From CAZWDO01 sp964632485 [NCBI: uncultured bacterium] (GTDB lineage: Bacteria > JAGOEH01), in the NCBI GenBank assembly GCA_964632485.1, contig CAZWDO010000007.1, positions 1 through 60,313 on the forward strand: a stretch of 60,313 bases of DNA, written 5' to 3'. The notes under the pieces were generated by a model. It was not told the origin of the DNA. It saw only the letters and a program-made list of their open reading frames with translations, and did no database searches. Of this stretch, positions 45,929-55,277 are shown piece by piece (within the stretch, counting starts at the first letter, position 1; every line of letters begins with the position of its first letter). A program made the position numbers and the translations under genes.

Positions 45929-46681
45929 CTATTGAAAATTCACAATACGTAAAAAAGAATCAAGTTTCAAACTGGCACCACCAACCAATCCGCCATCGAT
46001 ATCGTTTTGACTCATCAATTCATCAATATTTTCTGGTTTAATACTGCCACCGTACAAAATGCGGATTTTCTCGGCTGTTTCGGAACCGAACATTCGCAAA
46101 AGCAACGAACGGATATAAGCGTGCATTTCCTGGGCTTGGGCTGGAGTTGCCGTTTTACCGGTGCCAATCGCCCAGACAGGTTCATAGGCAATTACTAATT
46201 CCTGAGCCCGATCAATGGCTACATTTGCCAATCCTTGCTCAATTTGACGTTTAACAACATCTTTTTCCGCGCCGCTCTCGCGTTCCGCGAGTTTTTCTCC
46301 CACACATACAATGGGTTGTAAATGCTGATCTAATACAAGCGCCACTTTTTCGGCTACGGTTTCATCCGTTTCACCATAATATTCCCGGCGTTCTGAATGT
46401 CCGATAATCACAGAGGAGACACAGAGGCTTTTCAGCATAGCGGGGCTAATTTCACCCGTATATGCGCCTTCATTTTTCAGAGCGCAGTTCTGAGCTCCCA
46501 CCTGCACTGCCGTACAACAACACAGGCGAACAGCCTGATCAAGATATAAATACGGCGGGCAGATCAACACTTCCCGTCCCTCGGGCATTTCACCGGATTG
46601 GACCAGGGCTGATATAAAAGCCACCGCTTCTTTGTATGTCTTATACATTTTCCAGTTACCGGCAATTAGAGGTTTTCTCAC
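45929..46681 (-). CDS. tpiA: Triosephosphate isomerase
   Basis: Interconverts dihydroxyacetone phosphate and glyceraldehyde 3-phosphate. The 250 residues hold the N-terminal GNWKMYKT (catalytic Lys), the histidine region IGHSERREYYGE, the catalytic-glutamate motif AYEPVWAIGTGKTATP and the phosphate-binding YGGSIKPEN. The start is a GTG at 46681 with AAGGAAGG upstream. Third gene in gap-pgk-tpiA-secG. Confidence 0.98.
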   Translation of the reverse strand: MRKPLIAGNWKMYKTYKEAVAFISALVQSGEMPEGREVLICPPYLYLDQAVRLCCCTAVQVGAQNCALKNEGAYTGEISPAMLKSLCVSSVIIGHSERREYYGETDETVAEKVALVLDQHLQPIVCVGEKLAERESGAEKDVVKRQIEQGLANVAIDRAQELVIAYEPVWAIGTGKTATPAQAQEMHAYIRSLLLRMFGSETAEKIRILYGGSIKPENIDELMSQNDIDGGLVGGASLKLDSFLRIVNFQ

Positions 46682-46695
46682 AATAGATTCCTTCC

Positions 46696-47898
46696 TTAAT
46701 TATCCTGAATCGCAGCGATACCTGGCAATACCAAACCTTCCAGGTATTCGAGACTTGCGCCACCACCGGTTGAAATATGGGTAATCCGGTCTTTCAATCC
46801 AGTCTGCGCTATTGCCGCTGCGGAATCACCGCCGCCAATAATCGATACGGCATCGTTATATTGCGTGGCATGGGCAATCACTTTGGCCAGTTCAATTGTT
46901 CCGTTAGCGAAAGCCGGCATCTCGAATACGCCCATGGGACCGTTCCATACGATTGTCTTGGCCGTCTTTAAAACTGCGGAAAATTTTTCAATCGTCTTCG
47001 GCCCGACATCCAATCCCATCCATCCGGCGGGGATTTCAGCTTTATCAACCGTCTTATGTTCGGCGTCCGCTTTGAATTCAGCCGCAACGACCACATCATC
47101 CGGCAACAGTAATTGCACGTTCATTTTTTTGGCTTTTTCGATAATCTCCTTAGCGATTTCCAGCCGGTCGTCCTCCACCAGGGATTTTCCTATCTCCAGT
47201 CCCATCGCCTTAAAAAAGGTGAAAATCATTCCGCCGCCGATCAGCAAGGCATCAACTTTTTCCATCAGATTGATAATCACATTGATTTTATCGGAAACTT
47301 TTGCGCCGCCCATCACAGCAACATACGGTCTGGTGGGATTTTCCAGGGCCATACCGAGGAATTTTACTTCCTTGGCCATCAGATAGCCCAAGGCATTTTC
47401 AGCGATATAATCCACCACTCCCGCCGTTGAAGCGTGCGCGCGATGAGCCGTGCCAAACGCATCATTGATATAAACATCGCCCAAACCCGCTAATTTCCTG
47501 GCGAATTCAGGATCATTTTTTTCTTCTTCTTTATAAAATCGCAGATTTTCCAACACGACAACATCACCCTCCGACATCTGTGAAATGGCCGTCTCCACGG
47601 TTTCTCCCACACAGTCTTCCACAAAACGTACGGGTTTTTTCAGCAATTCACCCAGACGTTCCGCTACGGGTTTCAGACTCAATCCCGGTTTCTTTTCTCC
47701 TTTAGGTTTCCCTAAATGAGACATTAAAACTAATTTACCGCCTTCGGCAACTACTCTTTTTATGCTGGGCAAGGCTTCGACAATACGGTTATCATCCGTA
47801 ATTTTCCCGGTAGTTTTATCCATCGGAACATTAAAGTCCACACGCATCAAAACGCGTTTATTCTTGAGAGTCAGTTGGTCAATCGTACGTTTTGCCAT
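46696..47898 (-). CDS. pgk: Phosphoglycerate kinase
   Basis: Transfers phosphate from 1,3-bisphosphoglycerate to ADP in glycolysis. The 400 residues show [18 protein letters not shown], the hinge region and the nucleotide-binding [13 protein letters not shown] with the C-terminal [15 protein letters not shown]. Length is normal for bacterial enzymes. Eighteen bases separate it from gap and 14 from tpiA. Confidence 0.98.
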   Translation of the reverse strand: MAKRTIDQLTLKNKRVLMRVDFNVPMDKTTGKITDDNRIVEALPSIKRVVAEGGKLVLMSHLGKPKGEKKPGLSLKPVAERLGELLKKPVRFVEDCVGETVETAISQMSEGDVVVLENLRFYKEEEKNDPEFARKLAGLGDVYINDAFGTAHRAHASTAGVVDYIAENALGYLMAKEVKFLGMALENPTRPYVAVMGGAKVSDKINVIINLMEKVDALLIGGGMIFTFFKAMGLEIGKSLVEDDRLEIAKEIIEKAKKMNVQLLLPDDVVVAAEFKADAEHKTVDKAEIPAGWMGLDVGPKTIEKFSAVLKTAKTIVWNGPMGVFEMPAFANGTIELAKVIAHATQYNDAVSIIGGGDSAAAIAQTGLKDRITHISTGGGASLEYLEGLVLPGIAAIQDN

Positions 47899-47916
47899 AA
47901 TCTTTTATCCTGTTGT

Positions 47917-48927
<1,011 letters not shown>

Positions 48928-48955
48928 TTAATTCCTCCTTGTTTGAAGTCGTCTA

Positions 48956-48984
48956 ATATTATAAAAAAAAAACCGAAATGTCAA
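48956..48984 (-). promoter_or_regulatory. Sigma-70 promoter of the gap-pgk-tpiA-secG operon
   Basis: Minus-strand TTGACA (48979-48984) with TAATAT (48956-48961) after 17 bp; an overlapping TATAAT lies at 15 bp. The leader to the gap ATG would be about 20-25 nt. Confidence 0.68.
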
Positions 48985-49322
48985 GCCTTTTTTTCAGCTT
49001 AAACAAAAGTTTTGAATTAAATTGTACCTGACATCCACTTAAAATTTTATTTAGAATCGTAATATATTTGAAAAAGATATTGACAAAATCAGTTTAATTG
49101 TATTAATTTATAGCGGTCCATAAAACTCTGGCAATCGGTAATAGAATTGTAGAGTCAGTTCGTTGGATCATAACTAATTCCTTAATTGCCATTGGATTAT
49201 TCAGGTAAATGCAATAACGCAGGAGTTAAAGCGCATTAAATATTGATACTATCTTATTATTTATGAATTAAACCAGAACGTGTCTGAAAAAAACAATCAC
49301 ACCTTTTTCAGGGAGATGAGCT
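48985..49322. other. Divergent intergenic region between gap and kdd
   Basis: About 340 A/T-rich bases between the gap promoter and the kdd start. Apart from the kdd promoter candidate at 49080-49108 I see no gene, no lysine-riboswitch pattern and no strong hairpin. If that promoter is used, kdd has a leader of about 205 nt whose role is unclear. Confidence 0.5.
49080..49108 (+). promoter_or_regulatory. Probable promoter of the lysine-fermentation genes
   Basis: TTGACA (49080-49085), 17-bp spacer, TTAATT (49103-49108) or the overlapping TAATTT one base on. The -10 is weak. Confidence 0.45.
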
Positions 49323-50360
49323 ATGCAAGGCTGTAAATTCGGAACCCATCGGGTTCTCGAACCTTCAGGGGTATTACCCCAACCTGCCCGACGAATTGAC
49401 AATACAATGGAACTCTATGACAATGAGATACTTTTAAATGTCATTCGACTGAATATAGATTCCGCTTCTTTTCATCAAATCGTCCAGGAAGTCGGGCGGG
49501 ACCCGGAAAAAATCGCCGCCAAAGTGCAATCCATAGTGAGCGAACGCGGTAAAATGCACAATCCGGTCACCGGCTCAGGAGGAATGTTGATCGGCAAAGT
49601 CGCAGAGATCGGATCAGCTTTAGCCGGCAAAACCGATTTGAAACCGGGTGACCGCTTAGCCACTTTGGTTTCTCTATCCTTGACACCCCTCAAAATTGAC
49701 CGTATTAAAAATGTTTTGCTCGACCAGGACCAAATTGAAATTGAGGGTCGCGCGATTCTTTTTGAGAGCGGTGTTTATGCGAAATTACCCGAAGATATGA
49801 ATGAGACATTGGCGCTCTCAATATTGGATGTAGCTGGAGCGCCGGCTCAGACAGCCAGACTGGCCCAAAAAGGCCAAACAATATTTATATTGGGCGCCGG
49901 TGGTAAATCGGGATTGTTGTGTACGGCAATGGCGCGCGACGTGGTTGGAGCGGAAGGCGCGATCATCGGTCTGGTACACAGCGAAAAATCGCTGGCCACC
50001 GCGCAGGAATTGAATATGTGCGACCATCTGATCCGCGGGAATGCCGGAGATGCCCTGTTCGTTTACCGGGAACTGGAAAAACTCACGCAAGGACGAATGG
50101 CGGATCTGGTCATAAATTGTGTGAATGTACCGGATACTGAAATGGCTTCTGTACTGGCTTGCCGCGATCGCGGTACCGTTTATTTCTTTTCCATGGCTAC
50201 CAGTTTCACTAAAGCGGCGCTGGGCGCTGAAGGGATTGGCTATGATATCGACATGATCATTGGCAATGGGTATTGCCACGACCATGCCCAGATTTCTCTG
50301 GAAATTGTTCGCAAACATCCAATATTACGTTCAATTTTTGAACAAAAATATCTCCACTAA
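49323..50360 (+). CDS. kdd: L-erythro-3,5-diaminohexanoate dehydrogenase
   Basis: Third enzyme of anaerobic lysine fermentation; deaminates 3,5-diaminohexanoate to 5-amino-3-oxohexanoate with NAD(P). The 345 residues match the family from the N-terminal CKFGTHRVLEPSGVLPQPA onward. The dinucleotide fold includes FILGAGGKSGLLC (about 190-202). GGGAGATGAGCT precedes the ATG. It starts a run kdd-kamA-kamB-kamC-mtgA with gaps of 31 bp or less. Confidence 0.94.
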   Translation: MQGCKFGTHRVLEPSGVLPQPARRIDNTMELYDNEILLNVIRLNIDSASFHQIVQEVGRDPEKIAAKVQSIVSERGKMHNPVTGSGGMLIGKVAEIGSALAGKTDLKPGDRLATLVSLSLTPLKIDRIKNVLLDQDQIEIEGRAILFESGVYAKLPEDMNETLALSILDVAGAPAQTARLAQKGQTIFILGAGGKSGLLCTAMARDVVGAEGAIIGLVHSEKSLATAQELNMCDHLIRGNAGDALFVYRELEKLTQGRMADLVINCVNVPDTEMASVLACRDRGTVYFFSMATSFTKAALGAEGIGYDIDMIIGNGYCHDHAQISLEIVRKHPILRSIFEQKYLH

Positions 50361-50391
50361 TTCAGAAGTTAATTATAATAAGGAGGAAATC

Positions 50392-51663
50392 TTGACAGAA
50401 GCCTATCTCAAATATGCCCAGCGCCAACAGGTGTCGCCAGAGGAATGGAATGACTGGCGCTGGCAATTGAAAAACCGAATCCACACGGTCGGGCAACTCA
50501 AGGAGCTGATACCTCTGACTGAAATGGAAGAAAAAGCAATTGCCGGAGCCCTTTCCACCCTACGTATGTCCATCACGCCCTACTATTTCAGTTTGATCAA
50601 CCCGGACAATCCCTACGATCCCATTCGAAAGCAGGCCATTCCCACGGCGGATGAACTCTATCGCAGTCCATCGGACCTTCATGATCCTCTGGCGGAAGAC
50701 GTGGACTCTCCCCTTCCCGGGCTGACCCACCGCTATCCCGACCGTGTATTATTGTTAGTGACCGATCAGTGTTCCATGTATTGCCGGCATTGTACCCGGC
50801 GAAGAAAAGCGGGAGAAACAGACCAGTCGCTGCCAATGGAAATAATCGAGAAGGCCATCGATTATATTCGTCATCATCCCGAAATCCGCGACGTTCTGCT
50901 TTCAGGAGGGGATCCTTTGGTGATGGCAACCGATCGATTGGAACAGATTATCCGGCAGATACGTGAAATTGAACACGTTGAAATCATTCGTATCGGTTCC
51001 CGAACTCCGGTCGTGATGCCTCAACGAATCACGGATGAACTGGTTACAATGCTCAGACGCTATCATCCGCTCTATATTAATACGCACTTTAATCATCCAC
51101 AGGAATTCACGATTGAATCCCGAACTGCCCTGAGTAAACTGGCCGATGCCGGCATCCCCCTGGGAAACCAATCCGTCCTGCTAAGAGGAATCAACGACCA
51201 ACCCGATATCATGAAAAACCTGGTACATCAACTACTCAAAAACCGTGTCAAACCCTATTATATTTATCAATGTGACTTGTCAGAAGGAATCAGCCATTTT
51301 CGCACTCCGATCAGTATTGGCATTCAAATCATCGAATCGCTGCGGGGGCATACTACCGGCATGGCAGTACCCACTTTTGTCGTCGATGCTCCGGGTGGCG
51401 GGGGGAAAATTCCAGTCATGCCCGACTATTTAATTTCACAGGGATACAACCGGGTAATCTTACGCAACTATGAGGGAGTGATTGTCGCTTACCCGGAGCC
51501 CATTCAATATTCGATCAATCCGGCAGAATATTGCGGGCAAATCGACCCCCTGCAAAAATCGCAAGACGGGATTATTTCACTGATGACGGGCAATGCCAAA
51601 GTGATTGAGCCTAAAGAACTCGCCCGGAATATCCGCCGCCGGGATTCATCTTCCACTGATTGA
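50392..51663 (+). CDS. kamA: Lysine 2,3-aminomutase
   Basis: Radical SAM/PLP enzyme turning L-lysine into L-beta-lysine. From a TTG start it has 423 residues, the normal family size. AAGGAGGAAA lies just upstream of that TTG, whereas the open frame extending back to 50260 runs into kdd. The cluster cysteines are C127, C131, C134 in QCSMYCRHC. The PLP-binding lysine is in GGGGKIP. Together with kdd it makes catabolic lysine fermentation far more likely than beta-lysine synthesis as an osmolyte. Confidence 0.96.
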   Translation: MTEAYLKYAQRQQVSPEEWNDWRWQLKNRIHTVGQLKELIPLTEMEEKAIAGALSTLRMSITPYYFSLINPDNPYDPIRKQAIPTADELYRSPSDLHDPLAEDVDSPLPGLTHRYPDRVLLLVTDQCSMYCRHCTRRRKAGETDQSLPMEIIEKAIDYIRHHPEIRDVLLSGGDPLVMATDRLEQIIRQIREIEHVEIIRIGSRTPVVMPQRITDELVTMLRRYHPLYINTHFNHPQEFTIESRTALSKLADAGIPLGNQSVLLRGINDQPDIMKNLVHQLLKNRVKPYYIYQCDLSEGISHFRTPISIGIQIIESLRGHTTGMAVPTFVVDAPGGGGKIPVMPDYLISQGYNRVILRNYEGVIVAYPEPIQYSINPAEYCGQIDPLQKSQDGIISLMTGNAKVIEPKELARNIRRRDSSSTD

Positions 51664-51669
51664 ACGATT

Positions 51670-52650
51670 GTGAAAACAACTACATTGGTCGGTTTGAGCA
51701 GGGATGCCGGAAAAACCAGCTATTTAAATTATTGGGTCGCGCAAAATCCCCAACTTAGTTACTGTTTGGCTGCCCTGGGAACTTCCCGCGTAAAAACCAT
51801 TGATAATCGGGCAATTTGCAAACCCCGCTGGCATATTCCTCGTGGCGCAATTTTTACGGCGCTCTCACTATCAGTAAAATCATTCACTGGCTTGCTCGAA
51901 GTAATCGCTGTGATTCAGCCGGATACCCCATTGGGTCCTGTTTGCCTATATCGAACCAAGGCCCGGCTTGAGGTCCAATCATCAGGACCCAACCACGCCG
52001 CTCCGTTGATAGAAGTCCACCGCATCGCTCGTGCTTGGGGTTGCCGGCATTTTATCATCGATAGCGCCTTGGACCGTAAAGCGCCATTGGATCTGGAGTT
52101 TATCGATGAAATGATCCTGGCGGTCGGAAACGACTCCCCGCAGGATACCTTTGCCGATATAAGCGCCCAAATCCGCTATTGGTCCCTCATCACTGCCTTA
52201 CCTCCACCGCCATTCCCCATCATGGCCACCCATTCCTCCCACCCGCAATCTTTTTCCAAAAATGGCAGGATCATCCGAACCTTTGATTTCCCTTTTTTAG
52301 GAAAAGAGCCCCTCATAATACGCCAACTGATCGAAGATAAAAGCCCCTATCTTTATTTACCCGCCAGTTTCACGCGCCAAAGCTGGGAAAAGATCAGCGC
52401 GCTTTATGAACACTGGAGGGGAAATTTTATTGTGCCAAGCGTATTTAAGATTCACTTATCCCTGCCGATACTCAACCGGCTTGATCAAAAAATCAATGTG
52501 ATTCACTCCATCTGTTTTGATAAACTGGTAGTGAATTCTTATTCCACCCAGGGCGCTCATCGCGATTGTCGCGAATGGCGCCATCGATTCCGTTCGGTTT
52601 TTCCTCAATTGAACACTATCGATATCAGTGAAATCACGAGCCGATCATGA
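51670..52650 (+). CDS. kamB: KamB-like P-loop protein of the lysine-fermentation cluster
   Basis: A 326-residue protein starting at a GTG. Its N-terminus VGLSRDAGKTSYLNY is a slightly stretched P-loop (GLxxxAGKT) seen in KamB-type proteins of lysine-fermentation clusters. The rest has alternating strands and helices, with no catalytic motif that I recognise. It lies between kamA and a MutS-like kamC, overlapping the latter by four bases, the known kamA-kamB-kamC order. The function is unproven; help in assembling or reactivating the B12-dependent lysine 5,6-aminomutase has been suggested for such pairs, and I cannot confirm it here. Confidence 0.78.
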   Translation: MKTTTLVGLSRDAGKTSYLNYWVAQNPQLSYCLAALGTSRVKTIDNRAICKPRWHIPRGAIFTALSLSVKSFTGLLEVIAVIQPDTPLGPVCLYRTKARLEVQSSGPNHAAPLIEVHRIARAWGCRHFIIDSALDRKAPLDLEFIDEMILAVGNDSPQDTFADISAQIRYWSLITALPPPPFPIMATHSSHPQSFSKNGRIIRTFDFPFLGKEPLIIRQLIEDKSPYLYLPASFTRQSWEKISALYEHWRGNFIVPSVFKIHLSLPILNRLDQKINVIHSICFDKLVVNSYSTQGAHRDCREWRHRFRSVFPQLNTIDISEITSRS

Positions 52651-54284
52651 ATACAAAAACTGCTGGGTTTATCCCTCTGGATATAAAAAATATTTTGGCC
52701 AATTTGCGCTTTTCAACCCCTTTTTGCTCTCAAATGGAACGTAATCCCCCTCTTTTTAACCGACAGCAGCAGAATGAATGCCAGCTTCATTATCAGTTGC
52801 TTGGAGAATGCTTGCTTCATTTCGGGAAACATCCTGATAAACTGATCAGAATCCGTTCGTTGCTTTCCCATTTTGAGATGCTTTCTTTTCTGGATCGTTT
52901 AGCGACGGAACCGGTTCAACCGCTTACCATTGAACAGTTCTTTCTTCTAAAAAAATTTCTTTTATTATGGTTTGAATTGATACCCATGGTAACGGCAACC
53001 CCTTTGCCCCCCTTGCCCCGATTAGAAAAAGCCGTTGAGTATTATCAAATGCTCGACCCGGACGTTGAAAAAAAACCTACCTTCGCCTTTACCGGCAAAC
53101 ACACTCCCCGATTATCCATACTCTGTGAAGAACTGCGCGATATACAACAACACCTGGAGGAAACAGAAGCAGCGTATTGGGGGGAGCTTAAGGCTCGCTG
53201 GCAGATTCCGATAGGCTGCGAACGAATTAGTCTCTCCAAACTCCATGATGGAGAAGCTATTGAAAAATGGCTTAAGAGTGACGAGTTTTATATAATTGAA
53301 GAAAACTATGCGAATATCATCTTTGCCCCCCGGCGGCCGCCAGAAGCGCTTGAACTTGATAGACAGCAAAACTTAATCTTGCGGCAAATCTCAGATGAAG
53401 AAGAAAATGTCGCCCGGAATCTGACAACTATGCTTATAAAAAATTGTGATTTCCTTTTTACCATCATTTCCCATCTGGCGCAAATTGATCGATTGCTCAC
53501 GTTTGTAACATACGGTTTGGAAACCCAATCTGCCATCCCCCAATTGAACAATGAAACCATCCGCATAAAAGCGGGACAGTTTATTTTTACAGCTCGCCAG
53601 TTAGATAGTGAAGGAATTCAGTATCAACCGCTGACGATCGAACTGGATCAGCCGGCTAACATATTAACAGGTATGAATATGGGAGGGAAATCCATTCTAT
53701 TGCGCAGCCTCGGGTTTCTCTGTTATCATTTAAAATTGGGATTGCCAGTGCCGGCGGAATCCTTTTGCGGCCCTTTATTTGATGAAATATTTTATCTGGG
53801 AGAAGAGACCCGTTTGTCGAGCCATACTCTCAGCTCTTATAGCCGCGAAATTGAGATTCTGATTGATTGCTTAAACCGACCCGGCTTGCATCTGTTTTTG
53901 ATCGACGAATTATCGCGTGGCAGCAATCCGTCGGAAGCCGTTGCCCTGAATACCGCCTTAATGGACGAATTGCAGCAATCCGGGCACTGGTTTGCGCTGG
54001 CGACTCATTTCGATATCCCCCGCTATTCCCCTTTTTGGCAATTCTGGCAAATGCGCGGACTGGAAGAGATTCCGGATAATTTCTGGAATAACCTGCAATC
54101 ACTAGCGGTTCGGGATCGCTTGCAACAACTTCAATCCCACCTATCCTATCAGGCGCGCAAAATTGAAGCGCAAACCCCTATTCCGCTGGAAGCCTTACAT
54201 ATAGCCGAAATTTTGGGTTTACCCCCAACCATTTGTAAAAAAGCAAAAGAATTATTAAACAATCCCATTATCAAACCCCAATAA
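52647..54284 (+). CDS. kamC: KamC-like MutS-family ATPase
   Basis: A 545-residue protein whose C-terminal half (about 325-545) is the MutS ATPase domain: Walker A TGMNMGGKS (341-349), SSYSREIEIL, Walker B LFLIDELSRGSNPSE (419-421 = IDE) and ALATHFDIP. It lacks the N-terminal mismatch-recognition domain of MutS and is much shorter, so mismatch repair is unlikely. Membership of the kam cluster and the ATGA overlap with kamB point to a role with lysine aminomutase. The biochemical task is unknown. Confidence 0.82.
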   Translation: MNTKTAGFIPLDIKNILANLRFSTPFCSQMERNPPLFNRQQQNECQLHYQLLGECLLHFGKHPDKLIRIRSLLSHFEMLSFLDRLATEPVQPLTIEQFFLLKKFLLLWFELIPMVTATPLPPLPRLEKAVEYYQMLDPDVEKKPTFAFTGKHTPRLSILCEELRDIQQHLEETEAAYWGELKARWQIPIGCERISLSKLHDGEAIEKWLKSDEFYIIEENYANIIFAPRRPPEALELDRQQNLILRQISDEEENVARNLTTMLIKNCDFLFTIISHLAQIDRLLTFVTYGLETQSAIPQLNNETIRIKAGQFIFTARQLDSEGIQYQPLTIELDQPANILTGMNMGGKSILLRSLGFLCYHLKLGLPVPAESFCGPLFDEIFYLGEETRLSSHTLSSYSREIEILIDCLNRPGLHLFLIDELSRGSNPSEAVALNTALMDELQQSGHWFALATHFDIPRYSPFWQFWQMRGLEEIPDNFWNNLQSLAVRDRLQQLQSHLSYQARKIEAQTPIPLEALHIAEILGLPPTICKKAKELLNNPIIKPQ

Positions 54285-54289
54285 AAAAT

Positions 54290-54997
54290 ATGGTTCATTT
54301 CCCCCGATATTTCCGTTCTCCCCCACCCTATATGAAATGGCTGATAGTGTTAGGTAAGCTAATAGTATATGCGCACATCATGTTGCTTATCTACGGTTTA
54401 TTGGGCGCGCTGTTTCTAAAGATTTTCAATCCTCCCATTCACTCGCTTGGCATTTATCGCTGGATAACACGAGGATATTTGTTTCATACTGAAAATTTTA
54501 TACCCATCAGTCGGATATCGCCATTATTACCTCAGGCAATTGTTACCGTTGAAGACGCAAAATTCTTTGAACATATAGGCATTGACTTTGAAGCGGTAAA
54601 AAAGGCCTGGAAAATCAATCTGAAAAAGAAGCGCAACGCTTTTGGCGGCAGCACAATCACCCAACAATTGGCGCGAACCATGATGCTAATGCCGCAGAAA
54701 TGGTGGATTCGAAAATATGCCGAGTTGTATATCTCCCTGGAATTCGAATTGATTCTCAGCAAAGATCGCATGCTTGAATTATATTATAACTATGTGGAGT
54801 GGGGTCCAGGAATTTACGGCGCTCCTGCCGGCGCTCTCTATCATTATAAAAAAGCCCTTCAAAAACTCAAACGCGATGAGATCATTCGCCTGGTCGTTAT
54901 CCTGGCTAATCCCTTGAAATATACACCCGCAAATTTTGCTCAATCCCGTCAGATGCGTGTCCGCTATCGATATTTACAACGATATTTACCAAAATAA
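54290..54997 (+). CDS. mtgA: Monofunctional peptidoglycan transglycosylase
   Basis: A 235-residue inner-membrane enzyme that polymerises lipid II into glycan strands. A membrane anchor (about 14-42) precedes the GT51 domain: VEDAKFFEHIGID with the catalytic glutamate, GGSTITQQLARTMML, RKYAELYISLEFEL and YYNYVEWGPGIYGAP. No transpeptidase domain follows, so it is the monofunctional form. It starts five bases after kamC and may be cotranscribed, though it has no link to lysine breakdown. Confidence 0.94.
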   Translation: MVHFPRYFRSPPPYMKWLIVLGKLIVYAHIMLLIYGLLGALFLKIFNPPIHSLGIYRWITRGYLFHTENFIPISRISPLLPQAIVTVEDAKFFEHIGIDFEAVKKAWKINLKKKRNAFGGSTITQQLARTMMLMPQKWWIRKYAELYISLEFELILSKDRMLELYYNYVEWGPGIYGAPAGALYHYKKALQKLKRDEIIRLVVILANPLKYTPANFAQSRQMRVRYRYLQRYLPK

Positions 54998-55072
54998 CGC
55001 TACTGATTCTATAATACTGATCGCTAAAGCAACAATCCTGAAATTACATAATATAATGATAGTAGAGTGGGT

Positions 55073-55156
55073 TGCCGAAGGTGGGACTCGAACCCACATG
55101 AGTTTAACCTCGCAGGATTTTGAGTCCTGTGCGTCTGCCAGTTTCGCCACTTCGGC
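55073..55156 (-). tRNA. tRNA-Leu (anticodon CAA)
   Basis: Class II tRNA on the minus strand: acceptor GCCGAAG/CTTCGGC, D-arm with TGGCAGACGC, anticodon stem CAGGA/TCCTG with loop CTCAAAA (anticodon CAA, codon UUG), long variable arm and TpsiC arm GTGGGTTCGAGTCCCAC. CCA is not encoded. It has its own promoter immediately upstream. Confidence 0.97.
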
Positions 55157-55168
55157 TGGGTGATAATA

Positions 55169-55197
55169 AATATAAGCAAATTTTATGGAAATGTCAA
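55169..55197 (-). promoter_or_regulatory. Promoter of tRNA-Leu(CAA)
   Basis: Minus-strand TTGACA (55192-55197), 17-bp spacer, TATATT (55169-55174). Transcription would begin near 55162, six bases before the mature tRNA. Confidence 0.8.
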
Positions 55198-55220
55198 GCG
55201 AAAAAATAAAAAAAGATGAC

Positions 55221-55249
55221 TTGACAAATTTTCAGATTTTTATTATTAT
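55221..55249 (+). promoter_or_regulatory. Promoter of the ilvBNDC operon
   Basis: TTGACA (55221-55226), 17-bp spacer and TATTAT (55244-55249). The start near 55256 leaves only about 22 nt before the ilvB ATG at 55278, too short for a leader-peptide attenuator. Confidence 0.78.
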
Positions 55250-55277
55250 GGGAAAAACCATTAGCAAGGAAAGAACC

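Noticed and set aside
52647-54284. DNA mismatch repair MutS
   Set aside because: Only the ATPase end is MutS-like; the mismatch-recognition domain is missing and the genomic context is lysine fermentation.
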